Shown one piece after another: positions 56,301 to 63,157 of a stretch of 64,000 nucleotides of DNA. Positions within the stretch are counted from its first letter, which is position 1. Every line of letters starts with the position of its first letter. The notes beneath the pieces were generated by a model. It was not told the origin of the DNA and searched no databases. It saw nothing but the letters and a program-made list of their open reading frames with translations. Location of the stretch: the NCBI RefSeq assembly GCF_014633365.1, contig NC_068343.1, positions 30,473,307 through 30,537,306 on the forward strand. Reading direction: 5' to 3'. Origin of the DNA: Diospyros lotus (taxonomy: Eukaryota > Streptophyta > Magnoliopsida > Ericales > Ebenaceae). The position numbers and the translations under genes are program-made.

Positions 56301-58081
56301 TTCTTTCCTTTCTTTGAGTTTCAGTAGGTATAATGGACTTTTCTCTCGGTTAATGCAAGGGTCAAACAAATAAGGTCTTTATCCTTCTTTACTTAATTTT
56401 AATTTTGTGTAACAATTTGGTTCATGTAGTGCGGAAACCTTTCCTTCTTGGGCTTGGTGGAGGCTATGTTACATGTATAGATGCCAGTTGGAGATTCTCT
56501 AAGTATTTACACAAATATACATTACAAGATAAACAAGTAGAAGGAGATTGATTCAAGTTTACAAACTCTATGAATGTAACACTTCTCGCAGTCTAAACTT
56601 ATGGCGCAAAATTGTTTAAAATGTTCTGAATCAAATATATAATGTGGATGTCAAATTTTCTTGACACTGTTAGTTTTATTGTTTTGAATGTGTTCTATAA
56701 TAGTAGTTAGAACTATATACTATGCAAGCATGTTCCCTGTTGTAAAAGTTAAAAACTTGTGAAGATCTGTGATGTGGAATGGACCTATGATTTGGCATGG
56801 TTGAGGCAGTTTTGTTGTCCAACTTCACTTTAGTATCTTTTTGAGTTTTCATATGATCTAGATTAGTGTGAATTTAGTACTTTATCATTTCGGTCCTACA
56901 GGGTTCTTAGCTCAAGTCAAACATGCAAACATTTGCCAGATCAACAGCAATTTGATCCAAGTACTGAGTACTTCTGTTCAGCAGTTTCTTTGTTGAGTTT
57001 GGCTATATCCTTACTGGTTTGATATGCTTGAGATGCTGAAAATTTTCTTTATAGCCAGCCAATGTTGGCTCTCATGGCTGAAAAATGGTTACAGGTGTAG
57101 GCTAAGCATAGGTGCAAAAACACTTGGACACAAACAAAAACGCACAGCAAATATTATGCATAACAAAATTGAACTTGGGACTTCTTGGAACGCAAGCTGT
57201 GCTACCAAGTTATCAATTGTTTCTAAAGTTTTTGTTTAGAAATGGGTTCAACAATGTTTATCAAACTTTTCTTGCACAGTCTCAAGTTATTTTTTTATTC
57301 TGTACCTTATCAGACATCCATATTTTGAGTTTTACTTTTTTTTTTTTTTTTAAATTCTGTTTGGGAGCTTACAAAAAATTTTAGCTTGATGTTTCAGGTG
57401 AATGTTTTGACACATACTCATGCGACAGTCCTTAATCAACATACTCTTGCCACCGTGCAGAAGTTAAAGGAACAGCACATTGCCCAGGATGAAAGGGAAA
57501 TGCTTGAAAATGGTCTGATAATGGACCAAGTACTTGAGAAGTGTCTATTACCATCTATGGAGAAAGATGTTTGCTGCTCAGACATTCAGTTGGATTCAAA
57601 TTCTTCTGCTGCAGCATCAAGCAGTATGCAAATTTCTAATGTAGATAATGTTGGGGTTCAAATCATCCCAGCAAATGATAATGTTGTGTTAAGGAACCCA
57701 GGTGCAGAATGTGGTTCTGATATTCTATCAGAAGAGAATAATAGCAACTGTGAGGACTGCAGTAGTGAATATAGGAAAAAAGGTTTTCGGGGAGGAAAGA
57801 GGAAGAGAGGAGAACTTAGTGCAGGTTTGGCTAGAAAGTGTAAGTGTACAGCTAAAAATGCTACTACTGATCCTGAAATCATGGGAGATACTGGAATTGG
57901 TGAAGAACAAAGGAATTTTAGTAGTGTTCCTGTATTAGAAAAGGATTTACAAGAAATTGAAGATGTGGATGGAGGTGCGGTCTGGGACATCTTTCGGAGA
58001 GAAGATGTTCCAAAGCTACAAGCATATCTGAGGAAACACTTCAAAGAATTCAGGCATACATATTGTTCTCGAGTGCAACAG
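37616..58081 (+). CDS. JMJ25-like: KDM3-type JmjC histone H3K9 demethylase (JMJ25/IBM1-like), spliced, 3' end missing
   Basis: Eight exons join in phase to about 989 codons: 37616-38398, 38507-38622, 38864-38963, 39079-39217, 39664-39727, 39828-40578, 55869-56198 and 57398-58081. All introns are GT-AG. Family role: nuclear Fe(II)/2-oxoglutarate demethylase removing H3K9 mono/dimethyl marks from gene bodies. Seen: an acidic, Arg-Gly N-terminus; a RING-like block ([15 protein letters not shown]...CVPC...[13 protein letters not shown]); a second Cys block ([13 protein letters not shown]); and JmjC start with the iron ligands in KLHCDMSDA. The expected second half (IHDQ, EPWTF, GCPHQVRN with the distal His) is absent in window. 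ATG 37616 was chosen because it has A at -3; the longer frame opens only with GTG. Intron 6 is 15.3 kb of transposons. Functional status uncertain. Confidence 0.9.
38507..38622 (+). CDS. JMJ25-like exon 2: first half of RING-like zinc region
   Basis: Codes for GNPIPSNM followed by [18 protein letters not shown], then [11 protein letters not shown]. The Cys spacing (C-X2-C ... C-X2-C ... C-X2-C) is the plant KDM3 RING-like module. It ends after TG of the Trp codon, completed by exon 3. Acceptor acag 38503-38506, donor gtatta 38623. Confidence 0.92.
38864..38963 (+). CDS. JMJ25-like exon 3: second half of RING-like region
   Basis: Completes Trp and reads [20 protein letters not shown] followed by [13 protein letters not shown]. 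This is the most conserved stretch of the plant family. Exons 2 and 3 together are 216 bp, so the phase is kept. Donor gtatgt 38964. Confidence 0.93.
39079..39217 (+). CDS. JMJ25-like exon 4: helical linker
   Basis: Starts [20 protein letters not shown] and continues [20 protein letters not shown]. This matches the family's conserved helical segment between the two Cys-rich regions. It ends one base into a Gly codon, and exon 5 supplies GT. Confidence 0.9.
39664..39727 (+). CDS. JMJ25-like exon 5: micro-exon
   Basis: 64 bp coding [20 protein letters not shown] with split codons at both ends. Acceptor gggcag, donor gtaagt (perfect consensus). It leads into the second Cys-rich block of exon 6, and the phase bookkeeping (1 + 64 = 65, then +1) requires it. 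Confidence 0.88.
39828..40578 (+). CDS. JMJ25-like exon 6: second Cys-rich block and central region
   Basis: 251 codons. It opens [20 protein letters not shown] followed by [12 protein letters not shown], the conserved zinc-binding block. The central part has [46 protein letters not shown] and EPMVMWRA, all family blocks preceding JmjC. It ends [12 protein letters not shown] exactly at a codon boundary. Donor gttagt 40579 opens the 15.3-kb intron. There are no stops or frameshifts, so this exon looks under constraint. Confidence 0.93.
40642..41475 (-). repeat. Three copies of a copia protease active-site segment
   Basis: Copy A (about 40642-40785) and copy B (about 40791-40985) are adjacent direct repeats. 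Copy C (about 41312-41475) lies 300 bp away. On the minus strand each reads W-I-F/N-x-SGAT followed by N-H-(M/V) and [14 protein letters not shown] follows the catalytic Asp of copia proteases, which is retained only in copy A (DSGAT). All copies have frameshifts and cannot be functional. Confidence 0.65.
41590..41828 (-). pseudogene. RSZ22-like: SR splicing-factor (RSZ21/RSZ22-type) retropseudogene fragment
   Basis: The minus strand starts [20 protein letters not shown], the opening of plant RSZ21/22 proteins (family MSR-V-Y-V-G-N-L-D-P-x-V-T-x-R-E-L-E-D). After a small deletion and frameshift near 41750 it continues [15 protein letters not shown] (the RNP1 block), then DAHDAI, a stop at 41665-41667, and [15 protein letters not shown] with a Gly-rich tail. 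The zinc knuckle and RS domain are absent. There is no intron in the RRM, so it derives from a processed RNA. At about 41600 the Gly-rich tail runs into copia gag-like sequence. RSZ proteins bind pre-mRNA and the splicing machinery; this copy is dead. Confidence 0.8.
41985..43145. mobile_element. hAT element, 1161 bp, with perfect 8-bp TSD
   Basis: It starts CAGTGTTATTAAAGGC and ends with the inverse of CAGTGTAATTAAAGAC. Both sides carry gactagag (41977-41984 and 43146-43153). Subterminal regions are rich in GGCGC/GCGCC words on both arms. A short acidic open stretch near 42710-42800 ([10 protein letters not shown]) recalls the acidic C-terminal tail of hAT transposases, but no complete transposase is present, so it is a non-autonomous deletion derivative. 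Confidence 0.9.
43603..43835 (-). repeat. Copia-like LTR fragment (minus orientation)
   Basis: On the minus strand it runs '...gggcatttatgtaaatttg', 'ccttttaagaggattatg', '...cttcaattttaca' and then directly tggtatcaaatccc, a near match to the copia primer site. The 5' end of the LTR is not delimited. Confidence 0.55.
43836..44730. other. Intronic spacer without recognised gene
   Basis: AT-rich sequence with two similar stretches ('taaagttaa...', 'ggtttaagcctta') at 44230-44340 and 44480-44560, suggesting an old duplication. A 24-bp poly-A run lies at 44279-44302. No coding content. Confidence 0.4.
44731..45066 (-). repeat. 3' LTR of the minus-strand copia element
   Basis: 336 bp, tgttgaccaag...ttcacgaca on the plus strand. 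It matches 55134-55493 through shared blocks ('acccttcttttaggagta', 'aattaaggctaaaatt', 'ttccttgatttgtggca') with several indels. Confidence 0.9.
45074..45850 (-). pseudogene. Copia RT C-terminus and RNase H (minus element, left part)
   Basis: Two open pieces. 45850-45350 contains [44 protein letters not shown] and [20 protein letters not shown]. 45322-45074 contains [35 protein letters not shown] and [10 protein letters not shown]. These are the standard copia C-terminal RT and RNase H blocks. One break separates them near 45340. The upstream half of the RT lies beyond the nested insertion, from 51221 on. Confidence 0.9.
45917..46302 (+). repeat. 5' LTR of nested copia
   Basis: 386 bp. The first third is a run of GATT/TGAT words (about 45933-46065). 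The remaining 237 bp (46066-46302) appear identical to the 3' LTR by eye. It includes a TATA-like 'tataaatcaagc' near 46233. Confidence 0.93.
46303..46320 (+). other. Primer-binding site of nested copia
   Basis: tggtatcagagccctagg directly after the LTR end; the classical plant copia site complementary to initiator Met tRNA. Confidence 0.9.
46415..47659 (+). CDS. Copia gag and protease start (nested element)
   Basis: 414 codons. A gag core ([60 protein letters not shown]) is followed by a zinc knuckle [14 protein letters not shown] (C-X2-C-X4-H-X4-C) that packages RNA. It then enters the protease with the active site [14 protein letters not shown]. It ends at a premature TGA (47657-47659) after [11 protein letters not shown]. 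The polyprotein frame continues unchanged downstream, so a single Gly or Arg codon has mutated. Gag itself looks complete. Confidence 0.92.
   Translation: MSSVQEPTSDTANSCHTSEVPIAGTQNGTLGGELQSLQAAYRLNGKNYLKWSQLIRTFLKGKGKLSHLLGTGPKEGDPAFAAWDEEDSLVMSWLWNSMVPEISDTVMFLTTTKDIWEAINLTYSKVKDAAQIYEIRARVARTKQGSKTITEYANMLQTLWQELDHYQCLKMKCSEDVALHKRFVEKERIYDFLAGLISEFDAVRVQILGKEDLPSLNEVISLIRAEEGRRGVMLEAISGESSALVSLKTHNQNKGPRDEKKPVDRDSLWCTFCKKPRHTIEKCWKLHGKPSRGGPARSQVHIAAANSQQLEPRGLEHGGQSLELNKAEIERLKNFLGSLDKKADKGSSLALTGIASYTFSLHALETLHQHCWILDSGASDHMTSHLQLFTFYHPCPSSRKITMADGSLIIVAGQ
47660..48920 (+). pseudogene. Copia integrase (nested element)
   Basis: Continues the gag frame after the TGA. A second stop lies at 47804-47806. 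The open part 47816-48532 has the zinc-binding H-H-C-C block (HYRMGHPS ... CVDC) and the D,D,E core: D in HSDIWGP, D in RFDNARDFF and E in [10 protein letters not shown]. Further stops at 48530, 48613 and 48738 follow, with the GKE-type end ([23 protein letters not shown]) still legible. All catalytic residues remain, but the frame is broken. Confidence 0.9.
49206..50500 (+). pseudogene. Copia reverse transcriptase (nested element)
   Basis: The first open piece (to 49770) has [49 protein letters not shown] and [21 protein letters not shown] one-base frame change at 49740-49770 shifts to the second piece (49740-50471): [12 protein letters not shown] and the intact active site [13 protein letters not shown], then [31 protein letters not shown] and [15 protein letters not shown] stop at 50469-50471 precedes RNase H. 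Confidence 0.92.
50534..50857 (+). CDS. Copia RNase H C-terminus (nested element)
   Basis: 107 codons open to the natural end: [58 protein letters not shown] and [11 protein letters not shown]. The stop is followed at once by the polypurine tract ttgagggggag and the 3' LTR. It cannot be translated alone in a normal element; it is the tail of the broken polyprotein. Confidence 0.9.
   Translation: MALGMCELLWLKILLNDFKIEWTTPMKLYCDNKSGISIAHKPVQHDRAKHIEVDRHFIKEKLDSGLICTPYISSQDQLADMLTKGLPALVFNRMISKIGMQDIHAQS
50865..51220 (+). repeat. 3' LTR of nested copia
   Basis: 356 bp, 30 bp shorter than the 5' LTR. The length difference lies in the GATT-type run (about 50887-50983), where fewer units are present. 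The remainder looks identical by eye. Confidence 0.93.
51221..52145 (-). pseudogene. Copia RT, N-terminal half (minus element, right part)
   Basis: 52145-51471 reads [40 protein letters not shown] and [20 protein letters not shown]. 51432 down to the insertion reads [11 protein letters not shown] and the active site [14 protein letters not shown], then [15 protein letters not shown], where the nested element begins. A frame change near 51470 separates the two pieces. The YVDD motif is intact. Confidence 0.9.
52228..53790 (-). pseudogene. Copia protease and integrase (minus element)
   Basis: The protease active site IDSGTTDHM is read at about 53788-53762 with a stop just before it, then [20 protein letters not shown]. 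Integrase follows: [11 protein letters not shown] with [10 protein letters not shown] (zinc block), IHRDIWGP (first catalytic Asp), then [10 protein letters not shown], where the second catalytic Asp appears as Asn, and a frame-shifted NG..KRK segment. The region 52642-52253 has the conserved [20 protein letters not shown] followed by a Pro/Lys-rich spacer. Frames change at least three times. Confidence 0.88.
53850..54937 (-). pseudogene. Copia gag (minus element)
   Basis: ATG at 54937-54935 on the minus strand, then [51 protein letters not shown] and a knuckle region near 54130-54060 ([19 protein letters not shown]; the first Cys is Tyr, so the knuckle is damaged). A TGA replaces a Trp codon near 54613-54611. 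The order and wording closely parallel the nested element's gag, so the two families are related. Confidence 0.85.
55134..55493 (-). repeat. 5' LTR of the minus-strand copia element
   Basis: 360 bp, tgttgaacaagc...cacgaca on the plus strand, adjacent to the primer site ending at 55133. It is 24 bp longer than its partner, with extra copies of 'ttccttgattt' and 'gccttgattta' words. Confidence 0.9.
55494..55868 (+). other. 3' end of intron 6
   Basis: Non-repetitive T-rich intron sequence between the copia target site and the exon 7 acceptor; T-rich tracts and 'ctgattctta'-like candidate branch sites. No gene. Confidence 0.6.
55869..56198 (+). CDS. JMJ25-like exon 7: N-terminal part of the JmjC domain
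   Basis: 110 codons. It starts [16 protein letters not shown], directly continuing the exon 6 end as in family members, then has [51 protein letters not shown], and [14 protein letters not shown]. His and Asp of H-C-D are two of the three Fe(II) ligands, and the Tyr/Lys blocks belong to the 2-oxoglutarate pocket. Acceptor aacag, donor gtagtg 56199. Fully open. Confidence 0.93.
56199..57397 (+). other. Intron 7 of the JMJ25-like gene
   Basis: 1199 bp with donor gtagtg and acceptor tttcag, containing a (TA)n run at 56259-56273 and a poly-T tract at 57336-57352 before the acceptor. No transposon or gene recognised. Confidence 0.75.
57398..58081 (+). CDS. JMJ25-like exon 8: JmjC continuation and charged linker
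   Basis: 228 codons. It opens [16 protein letters not shown], following SDA as in the family, then has a long variable acidic/basic insert with a bipartite-like GGKRKRGE patch, and closes with [20 protein letters not shown] and [16 protein letters not shown]. Family members continue here with the H-P-I-H-D-Q block and the half carrying the distal iron-binding His. At 58082 the sequence gttaac could be a weak donor. Without an intron the frame runs on to 58267 with unrelated residues. Fully open. Confidence 0.88.
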
Positions 58082-59411
58082 GTTAACTATTCCCATGTCA
58101 TTCAACATTTTTTAACATTGATGAAAGCCATAATATATATGAAAGTAATGGGTTGTAGTAGGGGGGCTTCCAAGAAGATGTTATTAGCTTTGAACATTTT
58201 TTTCTTCGTTGCATCTAAAAGTTGCAAGAAGCACAATTTTCATCTATTTCCATGGGAAGGGTTGTAATTTTTTCTCATACTGACTTGAACTATTAGCTGA
58301 GAAGCAAAATTATGCATGAAATAATGAGATTGCTCTGGAACACTTGGTAGCACAGTGATAAATTGAAGAACTGCTTGTTTTTATACCTCTTAGATCCTTG
58401 AACCTATATGCCAAGAAGCACAAACACTTTCTGAAGGTACAGTGGCGTGGACACCTTTATGGACAGGAACTCATTTCCAGTTCCCCAAACCCTTTAAATC
58501 AATATTATACATTCTTTTATTTAATAAAGCTTTGGGTATTTAAGGATGTCTGCCTCTTGAAGCTGATTCTTGATTGCTATTATTTGCATATCCTAAGTTT
58601 CTCTTATAAAGATCTTGTGACATTCTATTATTATTTTTCTGTATTTTTTTAAAATATTAAAAATCTAAAATTTCTGGGGCTTACACCCATTGCCATTGCG
58701 TGTACACCCTGTCCCACCAACGGTAAAAGGCAACAGTTAATTTTAATTTATTAATTTCTAGATTTGATTTTAAATATTTTGCTTGTTTATAAACTTTTTA
58801 CCATTTTATCATAACTCCAAATGTTTCAAGTTGCTTTTATTTCCAATGTAAAGACAGGATGAAAATCCTCAACCAGGCAGTGTTTCCTTTTGGCTTCCTT
58901 CTTCCTCTTTTCTTAATATTTGGCTAGTCTTAGTATGAGAAAGACAAAAGTGAGTTGTACCTGCTTTGTATTTGTTTTTGTAATAATTCATAATTGTGAA
59001 TCTCATTGCATAAAGCCTATCATTAGATGGCTTGACTTTCACGTGCAAATGCTTAGGTTACTTTTGCATAATACCTTCAGTTTCTGATTGAATCTTCCTT
59101 AAAATAAATTATTATTTGACCCTTAGAAATGAAATGATCCTATTTGTCTTCTGAAAAACTGGGGCCTTAAAAATATTTGCTTCTGAAAGTATTTGTGCTA
59201 AAATGACAGGAAAGAATTATTCAAAGTGATTAATTTGCATGTACATAAAATGGTTATCAACAACTATGGGTTGCTGGGAAGCTCATCAGACATGTATCAG
59301 TGCTGAAGAATTTAAAATGTATTGAGTGAAAGTCGTGACAATCCGTTTTTGAAGGAAGAAACTAAGATAATCTTCCTTGGAAATTTGATTTTTTATTACA
59401 TGGAATAGGAA
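58082..59411 (+). other. Sequence 3' of exon 8; only decayed candidates for the next exon
   Basis: Family members continue with an H-P-I-H-D-Q block and an EPWTF...GCPHQVRN block. Here two weak candidates appear: 58082-58135, where shifted frames give fragments like H-S-T-F-F-N-I-D, and 58395-58490, where YAKKHKHFLK then HLYGQELI loosely recalls the .L..HK..LK...EPWTF.Q.LG block. Neither is convincing, and no GCPHQVRN block is found before the gypsy element at 59412. Otherwise ordinary AT-rich DNA. Confidence 0.4.
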
Positions 59412-59760
59412 TGTCACAGCCCGAGGGTATTCTTGTAATCGGGTAGATATGATTGGAAGGGGGGTTATATGATTGTAACTAGAGGCTGTGTTGTAGGGGG
59501 TTAGAGCCAAGTGCACATGGCCACTTGAGCTGATCTGATTTCTCTAAAAACTCTAACTAACTTTCCTATAAATAAGAGAATACAAATGAGGATGGGGATC
59601 ATGTGAGGATTATTCCACAGTTCCTTTCCCTCCAAATTTTCTCTCTCTCTCTCTCCTTCTTCTATCTTCTTCCTTCTCTTTTTCGAATTCAGCCTTCCTG
59701 CCAAGTCTCAGTTCTTCCTCAATTATGGAAGAACCTTTATGTCAGATCTGAGATTTGACA
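59412..59760 (+). repeat. 5' LTR of the gypsy element, with primer site after it
   Basis: 349 bp from TGTCACAGCCCGAGG to ...GAGATTTGACA, with 'ctataaataagag' (59568) as a TATA-like box and a CT-rich leader. The following tttggtattagagtc (59761-59775) is the common gypsy primer site tttggtatcagagc with changes. Confidence 0.8.
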
Positions 59761-59783
59761 TTTGGTATTAGAGTCAGCAACTT

Positions 59784-60940
59784 GTGGAGTTGCGGTTATG
59801 GTTGAAGGTACACGAGCGAACAGATGGAATCTTGGTTGGATGTCATGGAAGTTGGGATGCATCAGTACTAGGAGTAGGTAGAGGACTGCCTAGATCTCTT
59901 GGAATTGGGCATCAAAAACACGCAAGAGGAGATCAACTGGAGTCGATCGAAGTATGCGGCCAAGTTGGATCGAGCCGTTAATGGGCTTTGGGAGGAAATT
60001 GCTGGATTAAGCCAGCAATTCAACCAACAATTGAGTGCTGCCTTGAGCATCTTTGCTTGGCAGCCTCATGTTAGCCTCCCAACCGACCTTCCCCTTAGGG
60101 CTTCATCGGTGCCAATTCTGACGACGCCAAGAGCGAGGTAGAGGCCCAATGGTCAAGGGGAGACAGGGGAAAGAGTGGAGACAAAGAAAGACAATCTGAA
60201 TTGTGGGGTTGGTGGTTCACCATTCCAGGGCTGCGGATGGACGTTCCATCATTTGAAAGGGACCGACCTCAGTGGTGGATTCGACGATGTGAAAGAGTGT
60301 TCTACCAGTACTGGGTGGCGGAAAGGGAAAAGGTGAACATGACGGTTGCTTACTTGGATGATGTTGCAGATGCTTGGTTCCAGAATTGGAGTCGAGGAAG
60401 AGCGGAGTGGAGTTGGCCGGAGTTCGTTAATAGACTCTACAACAAGTTTGGAGAGAAGACCAGGACAGACGTCATTGAGGAGTTCAATAAGTTGAAACAA
60501 AAGGGAACGATGGAGGAGTATCAGGTATCAGGTAAGGTTCAAAGAGCTTAGATCTTTGGTATCCCTCTCACACCCCTCATTGGATGAAGACTATTTCGTG
60601 TCTAGCTTCATTAGTGGGCTGGATGATCTAATCTAGCACACAGTGAAGATGCTCTATCCAACATCAGTTGGACAAACAACAGAGTAAGCTTGCCTTCATG
60701 AGTTGTCCTTGGAAACTTTCGCCAAGAGGTATAGATAATCCTCTAAAGGCAGTAGAGAGGAGACTTCTTACAATGGGATGAATAGAGGAAGTAGCCAGCC
60801 ATGGCTGAGGAATGGATCAAAGGGAAGGAATCAACTAGCCCCAACCCCAGCAAAGGCTTTGACTATAGATCAGGAGAGGCAATTGGGGCTTTGCTTCCGG
60901 TGTAGAGAAAAGTATGGTTAAGGGCATCAGTGTAAGAGGC
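59784..60940 (+). pseudogene. Gypsy gag
   Basis: The frame 60201-60551 has LRMDVPSFERDRPQWWIRRC and VNMTVAYLDDVADAWFQNWS, then WPEFVNRLYNKFGEKTRTDV, the standard Ty3/gypsy gag core. The knuckle near 60892-60935 reads C-F-R-C then, after a stop, G-H-Q-C (C-X2-C-X4-H pattern with a TAA inside). Several stops and one frame change near 60535. Confidence 0.88.
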
Positions 60941-60942
60941 TA

Positions 60943-61680
60943 TTGTTGACAATGAAAGGACAAGGAGAAGAAGAAGGGGAAGCAGAGGATGAGGAAGAAC
61001 AAGGGGAACCAATTGAGGGCGAAGAAGGGGGAGAAATCTCAATGCATGCCTTGCAAGGCCAGGCCTCAGGTAGGGTACTTAAGGTGAAGGAGGTAGTGGG
61101 GAAAAGAAAATTGGTGATGCTCATTGACAGTGACAGCACTCATAGTTTCCTTGATGAGGAAACAACCATTGTCCTTAAATGCAACTTGCAGGAGACACCC
61201 CCACTATCTGTCTTGATAGCTAATGGGAGCTGAATGGTGAGCCAATTCAAGTGTGCTGGGTTCAAGTGGTTGATGAGTGGGCATGAATTCTCTGCGAATT
61301 TGTGGATCCTAAGGTTGGGAGGATGCCACATTGTGCTGGGGGTCGATTGGATGCGTACTGTAAGCACCCTAGTATTTGACTTCAACACCTTAGAAGTGAC
61401 TTTTGATAGGGAGGGCCAAAAAGTGACTAGTGGGGTGCCAAGAAGCAGGGGAATGCAAGACTGTATCAGGAAAGAAATTGCAGAGACTCTTCGAGCTGGG
61501 AGGCACCTCAATAGGGCAATTACATTCCATATATGCCTGAGAGATGGAGATGGAGCGAGGGGAGGATTATGTTGCAAACAAGTAGAGGAGTGGAGGGTAG
61601 AAAATGACCAAGGCCTTAATACCAACAACCACGTTGGTACACTCATATGGATCGATTCACACATTGTTAATGGAATTTGA
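60943..61680 (+). pseudogene. Gypsy protease region
   Basis: A Glu-rich stretch (EEGEAEDEEEQGEP) precedes the protease block VMLIDSDSTHSFLDE. The family motif is D-S/T-G, so the catalytic triplet has Asp in place of Gly. A stop at 61231-61233 splits the domain, and the downstream part GGCHIVLGVDWMRTVSTLVF is the conserved C-terminal protease block. Confidence 0.85.
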
Positions 61681-61689
61681 GGACTTATT

Positions 61690-62400
61690 TGCCACACCTT
61701 CCACACTTCCCCCACACCGGTTCCTTAATCACTCCATCCACCTTAAACCAAATGATGAACCCATCAACCTCAGAGTTTATCGATATTCTCCTATCCAAAA
61801 GGCTGAATTCGAGAAATTGATCAAGGACATGTTAGCCAAATCCCTTATTCAACAAAGCCAAAGCCCATTTGCCTCCCTAGTTCTCTTAGTATAAAAAAGG
61901 ATGGTTTATGGAGGTTATGCGTTGACTGCATGCAGCTCAACTCCATAACCATCAAAAATAAATTCCCAATCCCAATTATTGAGGACCTCCTGGATGAGCT
62001 GACTAGGGCCTCTGTTTTTTCCAAGCTAGGTACCACCAAATTAGAATGAACCTTGAGGACTGCCCTAAAATAGCCTTTCGCACCCACCAAGGACACTATG
62101 AGTTCTTGGTCATGCCCTTTGGCCTCACAAACACACCTATAACCTTCCAAGCCCTCATGAACCACATCTTTGCTCCTTATCTTCAAAAATTCATGCTGGT
62201 ATTCTTTGATGACATCCTAGTCTACAGCCCAAACCTAGATCAACACCTAATCCATCTAAGGAAGGCATTTGAAATCCTCAAACACCATCAACTTTATGTG
62301 AAGGGGTCCAAATGTACTTTTGCAGAGACTGAGTGGAGTATCTCGGCCGTATTATACCTAGCTAGGGGGTAAGTACTGACCCTCAAAAGATTGCAGCTAT
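61690..62400 (+). pseudogene. Gypsy reverse transcriptase
   Basis: Blocks in order across frames are [62 protein letters not shown], then (62046-62372) FRTHQGHYEFLVMPFGLTNT, FQALMNHIFAPYLQKFMLVF and FFDDILVYS, the active site with F-D-D. At least two frame changes. Confidence 0.92.
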
Positions 62401-63026
62401 GAAACAGTGGCCCAAACCTAAGACCCTGAAGGAGTTGAGAAGGTTCCTTGGACTCACTAGCTACTACCAAAGGTTTGCCAAGGGGTATGGAGTGATCAGT
62501 AAGCCCCTCACCAATTTGTTAAAAAAAAAAACAGCTTCCAATGGGGTGTGGAGGTTGAGGATGCTTTTGAGTCTCTCAAGGAGGCCATGACCCAAGCTCC
62601 CATCCTAGCATTGCTAGATTTTTCTAAGGAGTTTATTTTTGAGACGGATGCTTGTGATACTGGGGTAGGGGCAGTCCTAATTCAAGAAGGTAAGCCTATA
62701 GCTTATCTAAGTCAAGCCCTTCTCGAAGGCATCTTGGCCTAAGTATCTATGACAAAGAGCTATTGGCTGTCCTAATGGCTGTGGAGAAGTGGAGATATTA
62801 CTTGGAAGAGAGGCCATTTACAATCCGGATAGACCATGAGAGCCTGAAATTTCTGTCACAACAGAAGGCTCACAACCAATTACAAAGGAAAGGAATCACC
62901 AAGCTAATGGGGTATGACTACATGATCCAGTATAGAAAGGGGAAGGAGAATTTAGTGGCAGATGCTTTGTCAAAAAGGGAGACTGAGGGTAGTTGCCACA
63001 CAATCTCTACCCTAGTGCCTGATTGA
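62401..63026 (+). pseudogene. Gypsy RT connection and RNase H
   Basis: [20 protein letters not shown] (62399-62590), then RNase H: FIFETDACDTGVGAVLIQEG with the catalytic Asp, YDKELLAVLMAVEKWRYYL, FTIRIDHESLKFL and YRKGKENLVADALSKRE. Frame changes at about 62540 and 62740. Confidence 0.92.
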
Positions 63027-63157
63027 GTGTAGGGCATAGCTAGTAGCTATGAGAAGACCATCTGGATCAAGGAGATTCTAGCCTGACTATCTGTACAACC
63101 CCGAGATGACTCGAGATATATTCTATTAAAGGGGGATTACTTAGATGTAACAGTAGG

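Noticed and set aside
57658..58044. Minus-strand 128-codon frame
   Set aside because: Antisense shadow of exon 8, which has clear family identity on the plus strand.
58090..58267. Read-through extension of exon 8 as the natural C-terminus
   Set aside because: The residues after the HTYCSRVQQ end do not resemble the family and the JmjC fold would be incomplete; more likely intron or decayed sequence.
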